Program-made: the position numbers and the translations under genes
Notes under the pieces: generated by a model
Database searches by the model: none
What the model was told of the DNA's origin: nothing
Seen by the model: only the letters and a program-made list of their open reading frames with translations
Part shown: positions 24,846 through 31,953 of the stretch, piece after piece
How positions within the stretch are numbered: the first letter of the stretch is position 1
How the letters are laid out: the number at the start of each line of letters is the position of its first letter
From: Prado023 sp963798745
Lineage (GTDB): Bacteria > Actinomycetota > Actinomycetes > S36-B12 > CAIYMF01
Assembly: GCA_963798745.1 (NCBI GenBank)
Contig: CAWCUF010000005.1
Location: forward strand, 62,001-126,000
Length of the DNA stretch: 64,000 nt
Reading direction: 5' to 3'

Positions 24846-26282
24846 TCAGTCATAGAACACCAACGTCTTGATGGACAGCGGGACCGCGCGCCCGTCGAGG
24901 ACGGGCAGCCCGATGTCGATGAAGTCGCCCTCACCGAGGCCGACCTGGTCGATGGCGATCAGCGGCAGCCCGGTGCGGATGGCCTGCAGCGTCTGGCCCA
25001 GGACCTGGGCGTAGTCCTGCTGGAGGACCAGCACCAGCGGACGGTCGCGGTGGCCGGCGTCGTGGTAGGCCACGATCTCGGCGGCCACCGACTGCAGCGC
25101 GGCGTAGCCGAGCTCCTGGGGCAGGTCCACGACGATGGCAGCCTGGACGTCCTCGTCGAGGTCCCAGCGCCCGAGCGCCTCCCCCACGGCTGCCGCGAAC
25201 GACAGCCCACCGCCGCGACCCGGCATCGCCGGACGCAGGACGGGCAGGTTGCGCAGCGGTAGCAGCTCCCGGTCGACCCAGATCGTCGAGCCGCTGAGCG
25301 TCACGGTCTGCCCAGCAGCCCCCAGCACCGTGGCGCGCAGCGTCTCGGGCGGCTGGCGCACAGTCATCGACGTCAACCGGGCGTTGCGGTGCAGGCAGTC
25401 GGCGAGCAGCGGTCCGACATCTCCGTACCGCGCGACCTCGGCCATGGTCGAGGCCGGTACGCGGTCGTAGTAGCAGGCGCCGATGCCGCCGGTGAGGAAC
25501 ACCGACGTGGAGGCGTCCGCCCCCCGCAGCGGCGGGGTGAGCTGGACACCGCGGCCGACCCGGACCTCCTGCCCGGTGGCCAGGTCGACGATCAGGTCGG
25601 CCATCACGTCGCAGAAGGTGCGCAGCTGGTCCAGGGACGCACTGCTGCCGGCCTTGAGCCCCAGGCCGAGGTCCTCGATGATCGAGCGTCCCGGCGGGGC
25701 GATCCGCAGGACCTGACCGGTGGGGTCCACCTCCACCTGCCGCCCTCCGACGGCGATGCCGGAGGAGCCCAGGTGCCGGCCGACCTTGAACAGGGCCGCG
25801 TTCGAGGTGCCGCCGCCGATGTCGATGGTGGTGACCTGCTCGTAGTGGTCGGTCGACCAGCGGGCGGCTCCGGAGCCGCGGCCGGCGATCTGTGCCTCCG
25901 CGTTGGGTCCGGCGATGGTCACGACGAAGTCGCCCGCGCCGTCGGACAGGGCGCGCAGGATCGCGTCGGCGTTCCTCGTGCGCGCGGTCTCCCCGGTGAT
26001 GATCACCGCACCGGTCTCGATCGATCCCGGTGAGACGCCCGCGGCCCGGTACTCCGCGGCCACGAGCTCGGCCAGGGCCTGGGCGTCCACCTCGTCGGCG
26101 GCCAGCAGCGGGGTGGCATGAACCTCTCCCCGATGGACCACGGACTTCTCGTCCACCTGGATCCGGGGCACCTGCCCGGGGCGGGCGACGTCGTGCAGGA
26201 CCAGTCGGGAGAAGACCACCTGGGTGGTGGTCGTCCCCACGTCGATGCCGACGCTGAGGACCTCACGCTGGTCGATGGGCAT
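24846..26282 (-). CDS. eutA: Ethanolamine ammonia-lyase reactivating factor EutA
   Basis: 478 residues of the actin-like ATPase superfamily: phosphate-1 motif GIDVGTTTTQVVFSRLVLHD near residue 12, GAVIITGETARTRNADAILR near 90 and phosphate-2 TIDIGGGTSNAALFKVGRHL near 150. EutA exchanges inactivated cobalamin on EutBC for fresh cofactor in an ATP-dependent way. It sits directly upstream of eutB (30-nt gap) and 10 nt downstream of eutN, the usual reactivase position. The start at 26282 has no strong ribosome site but agrees with the family N-terminus. Confidence 0.93.
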   Translation of the reverse strand: MPIDQREVLSVGIDVGTTTTQVVFSRLVLHDVARPGQVPRIQVDEKSVVHRGEVHATPLLAADEVDAQALAELVAAEYRAAGVSPGSIETGAVIITGETARTRNADAILRALSDGAGDFVVTIAGPNAEAQIAGRGSGAARWSTDHYEQVTTIDIGGGTSNAALFKVGRHLGSSGIAVGGRQVEVDPTGQVLRIAPPGRSIIEDLGLGLKAGSSASLDQLRTFCDVMADLIVDLATGQEVRVGRGVQLTPPLRGADASTSVFLTGGIGACYYDRVPASTMAEVARYGDVGPLLADCLHRNARLTSMTVRQPPETLRATVLGAAGQTVTLSGSTIWVDRELLPLRNLPVLRPAMPGRGGGLSFAAAVGEALGRWDLDEDVQAAIVVDLPQELGYAALQSVAAEIVAYHDAGHRDRPLVLVLQQDYAQVLGQTLQAIRTGLPLIAIDQVGLGEGDFIDIGLPVLDGRAVPLSIKTLVFYD

Positions 26283-26292
26283 GGCCGGTGCG

Positions 26293-26583
26293 TCAGCTCT
26301 TGCGGAACGTGACGGTGCCCTCGACCTCGAGGGAGTCCAGGATGCCCATGATCACCGCATCCACCGGCTGACCTGAAGTGGTCACCGCGTGCCGGGCGGC
26401 GCTGCCCTCGGAGACCAGGACCAGCTCACCGGGACCCGCACCCACGGCGTCGACCGCGACGAACACGTCCCCCGTGATGTCGTTGTGTTCGTCTGCCGCG
26501 CGGACCACGAGCAGTTTCTGGCCCACCAGGCTGGACTCCTTCACGGTCGAGACCGCTGTTCCGATGACCCGTGCGATGCGCAT
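26293..26583 (-). CDS. eutN: EutN/CcmL-type pentameric vertex protein
   Basis: 96 residues: MRIARVIGTAVSTVKESSLV, GQKLLVVRAADEHND, FVAVDAVGAGPGELVLVSEG, SAARHAVTTSGQPVDAVIMG and ILDSLEVEG. This is the complete BMC-P (OB-fold) signature. Five copies close each vertex of the icosahedral shell. It is the first shell gene of the operon, after the permease (75-bp gap with a small hairpin) and before eutA. No second BMC-P gene is visible, so this one must serve all vertices unless others lie elsewhere. Confidence 0.95.
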   Translation of the reverse strand: MRIARVIGTAVSTVKESSLVGQKLLVVRAADEHNDITGDVFVAVDAVGAGPGELVLVSEGSAARHAVTTSGQPVDAVIMGILDSLEVEGTVTFRKS

Positions 26584-26605
26584 TGAGGTGCCCCTGTCAG
26601 GACGG

Positions 26606-26627
26606 CCTGCGGCCCCCGTTCCGCAGG
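26606..26627. promoter_or_regulatory. Small hairpin between permease gene and eutN
   Basis: Arms CCTGCGG (26606-26612) and CCGCAGG (26621-26627) pair around an 8-nt loop in the 75-bp gap after the permease stop. It could be a weak terminator or processing site separating permease and shell/enzyme expression. No U-tract. Confidence 0.3.
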
Positions 26628-26658
26628 GATGGTGGTGTGGACGGTGCGGTGTGCCCGC

Positions 26659-28119
26659 TCAGTGCAACTCGGACTCCGCGGACTCGATGAGCGCGAACTC
26701 CTCCTCCGGCGCGGTGCCCACGATGTGATGTCGGCTGTAGAGGCCGAAGTAGGCGATCGCCACGGCGAACACGATCGCTGTGATCGTCAGCACCCGGGTG
26801 TCGACCAGGAAGCCCGCGATGAGCGCGACCACGGCCAGGACCAGCGCGACGCCGGTCGTGAACACGCCGCCCGGGGTGCGGTAGGGCCGCTCCAGGTCGG
26901 GCTCCTTGAACCGCAGGATGATGTGCGACAGCGTCATCATGATGTAGGAGATCGTCGCCCCGAAGACGGCCACGAGGATCAGCAGGTCGCCCTGGTTCAG
27001 GACGGCCATCACGAATCCGATGATCCCCGGGACGACCAGGGCCAGCGTGGGGGTCTTGCGGCTGTTCGTGACCGACAGGAACTTCGGCAGGTAGCCCGCC
27101 CGCGAGAGGGCGAAGGTCTGGCGTGAGTAGGCGAAGATGATCGAGAAGAAGCTCGCGATCAACCCCAGCAGCCCGACGAGGTTGATGAACTGGCTGACCA
27201 GCGTCTGACCGTCGTAGGCCAGCGGGGCCTCCAACGCCTCGACCAGCGGGTTGCCGGACTCCTGCAGGAACGCCGACCCGGCGGCACCCGGAGCGGTGAC
27301 CAGGATCAGGCCCGCGAACAGGATCAGCGCGAGCATGGCGCCGATGATGCCCTTCGGCATGTCCTTGGCCGGGTCCTTGGACTCCTCCGCCGCGAGCGGG
27401 ACGCCCTCGACGGCCAGGAAGAACCAGATCGCGTAGGGAAGGGCCGCCCAGATGCCGATGTACCCGAAGGGCAGGAACGAGCTGGACCCCGCCGCGGCTT
27501 CGTCCACGGGGATGTTGGTCAGGTTCGCGGGATCGAACTGCGGGATCGCGGCCACGACGAACACCACGAGCGCGAACACGGCGATGGCCGTGATCACGAA
27601 CATGACCTTCAGGGCCTCACCCACACCGAACAGGTGCAGTCCGATGAACACGACGTAGAAGAACAGGTAGACGACCCAGCCGTCCAGACCGATCAACGAG
27701 TTGACGTACGCGCCGATGAAGTTGGCGATGGCCGCCGGCGCGATGGCGTACTCGATGAGGATCGCGGTGCCGGTCAGGAAGCCGCCCCAGGGCCCCATGG
27801 CACGGCGGGCGAACGCATACCCGCCTCCGGTGGTGGAGATCGTCGAGGAGAGCTCCGCGAGGCCGAACACCATGAACAGGTACATGGTCGCCATCAGGAT
27901 CGTGGCGATCAGCAGACCACCCCAGCCACCTTCGCCGAGACCGAAGTTCCACCCGGCGAAGTCACCTGAGATGACATAGGCCACGCCCAGGCCCGCCAGT
28001 AGGACCCATCCCGCTACGCCCCCCTGCAGCTGCCTCTTCTCGAAGTACTCGGAGCCTTCCCGCTCGATCTCCACACCGCCCTGCATGTGCTTCTTCGCGG
28101 GTTTCGGGGAATCGGACAT
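26659..28119 (-). CDS. eat: Ethanolamine permease (APC superfamily)
   Basis: About 486 residues from the third of three clustered ATGs; GAGGAGG lies just upstream. It has a hydrophilic N-terminus (KPAKKHMQGGVEIEREGSEY), then about 12 helices. Family-like segments are ISGDFAGWNFGLGEGGWGGL in helix 1, AELSSTISTTGGGYAFARRA in helix 2-3 and FFLAVEGVPLAAEESKDPAK in the middle. The latter two are typical of the amino-acid/ethanolamine APC group (Eat) and fit the context at the head of the eut operon. It is inferred to be a proton-coupled importer feeding ethanolamine to the microcompartment. It is the first gene of the operon, so the promoter should be in the 136 bp upstream (28126-28261). Confidence 0.87.
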   Translation of the reverse strand: MSDSPKPAKKHMQGGVEIEREGSEYFEKRQLQGGVAGWVLLAGLGVAYVISGDFAGWNFGLGEGGWGGLLIATILMATMYLFMVFGLAELSSTISTTGGGYAFARRAMGPWGGFLTGTAILIEYAIAPAAIANFIGAYVNSLIGLDGWVVYLFFYVVFIGLHLFGVGEALKVMFVITAIAVFALVVFVVAAIPQFDPANLTNIPVDEAAAGSSSFLPFGYIGIWAALPYAIWFFLAVEGVPLAAEESKDPAKDMPKGIIGAMLALILFAGLILVTAPGAAGSAFLQESGNPLVEALEAPLAYDGQTLVSQFINLVGLLGLIASFFSIIFAYSRQTFALSRAGYLPKFLSVTNSRKTPTLALVVPGIIGFVMAVLNQGDLLILVAVFGATISYIMMTLSHIILRFKEPDLERPYRTPGGVFTTGVALVLAVVALIAGFLVDTRVLTITAIVFAVAIAYFGLYSRHHIVGTAPEEEFALIESAESELH

Positions 28120-28261
28120 CATCAACCTCCTCGATGACCGGCCTGGGGGTCGGCATCATCCGCGCCCAGCCCTCAGATGTGCGGGGCGTCGGCTTGCACG
28201 GTAGACCTGTCCTGTGCGGACATGCCCGCTGGCCAGCAGCGGCGGCCGATCGTTCGGTCGT

Positions 28262-28921
28262 TCAGTCGACGACGATGCCGTGGGCCGCGGCCAGGCCGGG
28301 GGCCAGGTCGAGCAGTTGCTCGACGGAGATGGTCGCACCGCGCAGGTGCGTCGCCCCCTCGACCAGCCCGATCCGCGCGCCGCGCAGGTCCACATCGCGC
28401 AGCGTCGCATGGCTCACGACCAACTCGTCGACCGTGCAGTGGTGCAGGCTGACCCGCGTCGCGGTGGCTGTGCCCAGATCCAACGTCTCGATCCGGCAGT
28501 CGGCGAAGGCCACGTCGGTGAGGCTGGCATCACGCAGGTTGATGTAGCCCAGGCGCGCGCCGGCCACGGCCACGCCGTCCCACGTGCCACCAGCCAGGTC
28601 CAGCGCCGGCACCCGGCCCCCGACGATCTCGACCGAGCGCCAGACTGCGTCGCGACCCCGCAGGGACGTCACGTCCGGCTCGCGAAGGCGGCAGCTGCGC
28701 AGTCGTCCGCGGTCCAGGACCCACCGGGCCACGCCCACGGCCTGCACCTCGCACTCGCGCAGCATGACCTGCGTCCAGTCCACCTCGGGCACACCACTGA
28801 GCTGCAGCAGCTCGGCCTCCCGCTCGTCGCCGATCCGCATCCCGGCTGCGTCCACCGGTACGAGCGCATCGAGGATGAGGGCGCGGATCCTTGGCTCAGC
28901 GACGTCGGACACCGTCAGCAC
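28262..28921 (-). CDS. Pentapeptide-repeat protein
   Basis: 219 residues built largely of A(D/N)Lxx-like pentapeptides forming a right-handed beta-helix: WTQVMLRECEVQAVGVARWV, LRSCRLREPDVTSLRGRDAV, GARLGYINLRDASLTDVAFA, DCRIETLDLGTATATRVSLH, ATLRDVDLRGARIGLV. The C-terminus (ATISVEQLLDLAPGLAAAHG) matches the closing helix of actinobacterial members. The function is unknown; some pentapeptide proteins mimic DNA and protect gyrase, but nothing here shows that. It is codirectional with the small upstream gene and separated from the permease gene by 136 bp. Confidence 0.82.
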   Translation of the reverse strand: MLTVSDVAEPRIRALILDALVPVDAAGMRIGDEREAELLQLSGVPEVDWTQVMLRECEVQAVGVARWVLDRGRLRSCRLREPDVTSLRGRDAVWRSVEIVGGRVPALDLAGGTWDGVAVAGARLGYINLRDASLTDVAFADCRIETLDLGTATATRVSLHHCTVDELVVSHATLRDVDLRGARIGLVEGATHLRGATISVEQLLDLAPGLAAAHGIVVD

Positions 28922-28977
28922 CCGACCGATCCGGCGGCATCCAGCGTGGCACTCTGTGGTGTCACGGACCTGGTCGT

Positions 28978-29208
28978 TCAGACCGTCTCGTCCGGCTGGA
29001 GCCCACGCCGCGCGGCGAGCCTGTGGGTGAGCTCCTCGCGGGTGAAGTTGGCCGGCGCGGTGACCATCGCCGCCTCCACTGCCTCCTCCAGGGGCAACCC
29101 ATCGAAGCGGGCGAACCGATCGGTGACCCCCTCGGCGGCCTCGGCCCAGCGCGTTGCAGCGACCGGGTCGCTGACCTCCCCATGCCCATCGCGTCGCCAG
29201 AAACCCAC
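28978..29208 (-). CDS. Small conserved-looking hypothetical protein
   Basis: 76 residues from a GTG at 29208 (VGFWRRDGHGEVSDPVAATR) with AGGGGAG 6-8 nt upstream; the frame extends to 29307 but without a ribosome site. Residues 18-75 look helical (WAEAAEGVTDRFARFDGLPL, EEAVEAAMVTAPANFTREEL). No family recognised and no membrane segment. It is followed 56 bp later by the pentapeptide-repeat gene and may be cotranscribed with it. Confidence 0.5.
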   Translation of the reverse strand: MGFWRRDGHGEVSDPVAATRWAEAAEGVTDRFARFDGLPLEEAVEAAMVTAPANFTREELTHRLAARRGLQPDETV

Positions 29209-29443
29209 GAGTGCTCCCCTTCTGCGGACCTGAGTCAGTGGCCGGACGTTACGGGGTCCGCGGGGGTCAGTGCAAGCATCTCGCGACGAATTGCACGTAT
29301 CCGTCACACGACGATGACCGTGACCAGTACCTGCGCTGCGACTGCCGGGATCCGATCACGTCGCGCCACGGGCCTGCGTCGCGCGCAGGCAGGCCCGGGG
29401 TAGCGTGGTGGCGCAGGAGGCCGTGGCGAGTCAGGAGGCGCTG

Positions 29444-31837
29444 ATGAGGTGCCCACAGTGCGGCGCAGCCGTTCTGGACCCGACCGTCCACGACGAGGCC
29501 GGGATGGTGAGCTGCGCCTGCGGGCACCGGGCGTACGCGGGCTACGTCGCCGAAGCCGGGGCGCTGACGGTGCGACTCGGCTGGCTGGCCGAGCGGATCG
29601 CCGCCGGCGATCCGGCCCCGGCCCCCGAGGTGGCGCGCGCCTACGCCATCTGGCCCGCGCCTGCCCCCCACCCGCCCCACCGCTCCGGGTTGCCCGACCC
29701 CACGACGCCCGGGCCCGTTCCCGGACCGCCGGTCGTAGCGCCGGCCTCCTCCGGTGCACCGAGTGCCCAGACGATCCTGCTCGGGCTCGGTGCGCTGCTG
29801 CTGGTCGTGGCCGGCGTGGTGTTCGTCGCCGTCACCTGGGGCCTGCTCGGCGCCTGGGGACAAGCCGGGCTGATGGTGCTCGCGACCGTCGGGTTCGCGA
29901 CCCTGGCCGTCCGACTGCGCCGGCGCCTGGTCGGCACCGCCGAGGCGATGGCGGTGGTGGCCGGCGGTCTCGCCGCGGTCGACCTGATCGCCGCGCCGGC
30001 GTTGGGCCTGCTGCCCGAGAGCTGGATCACCGACCCGACGCTGTACCCAGCGCTGGCCATCGGGGTACTCGGTGTCGTCCTGCTGGTGAGCCACCAGCGG
30101 ACCGGTCTGGTGGCCTGGCGCTGGCTGGGTTGGCTGGCCGTGCTCAGCGCGACGCTGCTGGTGATCCCGGCCGCGGACTTCGCCCTGGACTCCGCTGCCT
30201 GGACCGCCACGTGCCTGACGGTGCCCGCGCTGGGCAGCCTGGCGATGGTCATCGGGGCCGAGCGCCCGGGCCGATGGTCGGAGCACACCGCAGCCCTGCG
30301 CACCGTCGGCGGCCTGGGCCTGTTCGTCACGGGCTGGCTGCTCGTCGCTGCCGCGGCGAGTTCGCAGGCCCAGCCGGGGGTGGTGGCCACCCTTGCGATC
30401 GCTGCGCCGGCCGTGGGCGTCTGGGCCGCGCTGGGGCACCGGGCCGGGTGGGGAATGCGGCTCGGGCCCGAATTCCTGGCCGTGGTCGCGGCCGGGATGG
30501 GCGCGGTCGCGCTGGTCGCCGCCCCCGCGGTGGGGCTGCTGCCCGAGCCCTGGATCGAGGACCCCACCCTGTACCCCGCGCTGGCGCTCGCGGCGCTCGG
30601 CGCGGGCCTGCTGCTGGCCCACGAGCGCGTGGGGCTGGTGGCATGGCGCTGGCTGGGGTGGCTGGCGGTGCTGGCCGGTTTGCTCCTGGTGATCCCGGCG
30701 GTGGCCGCAGCCTTCGACTCCGAGATCGCGACGGTGGCCTCGGTCACGGTGCCGCTGCTGGGCAGCGTGGCTATGCTCGCCGGCGCGGCGCACCCGGGCC
30801 GTTGGTCCCACCACGTGCCGGCGCTGCGCACCGTCGGCGGCCTTGGGGTCCTGCTCACCGGTCTGGGCACCGCAGTGGCGGCCGCGGACGCCGATCTGCG
30901 CGTGGGCGCCCTGATCACCACCGCTGCCGCGGCGGTGGCCGTCGGGTGCTGGGCCGCGCTGGACCGCCGAGCGCAGTGGCCGCTGCCGCATGCCGCGGCG
31001 GGGCTGGCCGGAGTGACGGTGGCCCTGCTGCTCGCACTGCCCACCGACCCCCAGCCGGTCTGGTTGGCCGCCGCCGTGGCCCTGGCCGGGCTGACCGTCG
31101 GGATGGCGCTCTGGGTCCTGCAGGGCGACGCACCGCAGTGGTCGATCCCGCTGGTCGGTGCCAGCGCGGTGTGGCTCGGCTGGGCCGCACTGCGGGCCAC
31201 CACCGCGCAGTACGACATGAGCGCAGACCACGTCGACCTCATCGGCAGCCAGTTCGCCCTGTTGGCGGCGTTGGTCGCAGCCTTCGCGTTCGCCGTCGGA
31301 TGGTGGCTGCCGGTCGCTGGGTGGGTCGGTGCGCTGCTCGCGGCGCTGGCCATGTCGATGGTCCCGGGGTATGCCCCGCAGGTCATCGAGGCCTACTCCC
31401 TGCCCCTGGCCGGACTGCTGCTCGTCGCCGGGCTGCTGTGGCGCCGGGTCGGGCCGACCCGGTCGCTGGTGTGGTTGGGGCCGGCCGTCGCGATGGCCCT
31501 GATCCCCTCCGCGCTGGGATCGTGGGGTGCACCGTGGGCGCTGGACCTGGGCGGGCTGAGCACCACCGGCCAGTTGGTGCGCCTGGGTGGGCTGCTGGTG
31601 GCTGGGGTGCTGGCGGTCGCCCTGGGGGCCCGGACCCGGCTCGGTGGCCTGCTGATCCCGGCCGCGCTGGCCCTGGCGATCACCGCCGGGGCGCAGCTCT
31701 GGGGCAGCCTGACGGCCCTGCCCCGCTTCCTGGGCCTGGCGATCGCCGGGACCCTGCTGGTGCTGGCCGGTGCCCGGATCGAGTGGCTGCGGCAGGAGGG
31801 CGGGCGGATTCGCAGTTGGGCGCAGGGGCTGCGTTGA
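29444..31837 (+). CDS. Large SCO7613-type polytopic membrane protein with zinc-ribbon N-terminus
   Basis: About 797 residues from ATG 29444, with AGGAGG 5 nt upstream. The N-terminus is a probable zinc ribbon (MRCPQCGAAVLD, then VSCACGHRAY), then a Pro-rich linker to about residue 105, and about 20 or more hydrophobic helices. Two copies of a ~120-residue segment are obvious: GLLPESWITDPTLYPALAIG to RTVGGLGLFVTGW and GLLPEPWIEDPTLYPALALA to RTVGGLGVLLTG, exactly 528 nt (176 codons) apart. It resembles the actinobacterial SCO7613 C-terminal-domain membrane proteins, function unknown. No transport or catalytic motif seen. Confidence 0.75.
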   Translation: MRCPQCGAAVLDPTVHDEAGMVSCACGHRAYAGYVAEAGALTVRLGWLAERIAAGDPAPAPEVARAYAIWPAPAPHPPHRSGLPDPTTPGPVPGPPVVAPASSGAPSAQTILLGLGALLLVVAGVVFVAVTWGLLGAWGQAGLMVLATVGFATLAVRLRRRLVGTAEAMAVVAGGLAAVDLIAAPALGLLPESWITDPTLYPALAIGVLGVVLLVSHQRTGLVAWRWLGWLAVLSATLLVIPAADFALDSAAWTATCLTVPALGSLAMVIGAERPGRWSEHTAALRTVGGLGLFVTGWLLVAAAASSQAQPGVVATLAIAAPAVGVWAALGHRAGWGMRLGPEFLAVVAAGMGAVALVAAPAVGLLPEPWIEDPTLYPALALAALGAGLLLAHERVGLVAWRWLGWLAVLAGLLLVIPAVAAAFDSEIATVASVTVPLLGSVAMLAGAAHPGRWSHHVPALRTVGGLGVLLTGLGTAVAAADADLRVGALITTAAAAVAVGCWAALDRRAQWPLPHAAAGLAGVTVALLLALPTDPQPVWLAAAVALAGLTVGMALWVLQGDAPQWSIPLVGASAVWLGWAALRATTAQYDMSADHVDLIGSQFALLAALVAAFAFAVGWWLPVAGWVGALLAALAMSMVPGYAPQVIEAYSLPLAGLLLVAGLLWRRVGPTRSLVWLGPAVAMALIPSALGSWGAPWALDLGGLSTTGQLVRLGGLLVAGVLAVALGARTRLGGLLIPAALALAITAGAQLWGSLTALPRFLGLAIAGTLLVLAGARIEWLRQEGGRIRSWAQGLR

Positions 31838-31895
31838 CGCCTGAGGATTGAAAGGGCGCCCGGGGGGGCATCATGGCCGGGCGATTGGACCCTCC

Positions 31896-31923
31896 CTAAG
31901 GCACACTTGCTAAGGCACACTTG
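31896..31923. repeat. Perfect 14-bp tandem duplication upstream of the M23 fusion gene
   Basis: CTAAGGCACACTTG occurs twice head to tail (31896-31909 and 31910-31923), ending 30 bp before the ATG at 31954. It could be a duplicated regulatory site or part of a promoter. It does not match the IdeR/DtxR iron box well. Confidence 0.6.
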
Positions 31924-31953
31924 CGCCGGGGAGCCCGAGCACAGGAGGTTGGT

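Noticed and set aside
31896..31923. IdeR/DtxR iron box upstream of the M23 gene
   Set aside because: TAAGG is present, but the symmetrical second half of the consensus is missing; better described as a tandem duplication.
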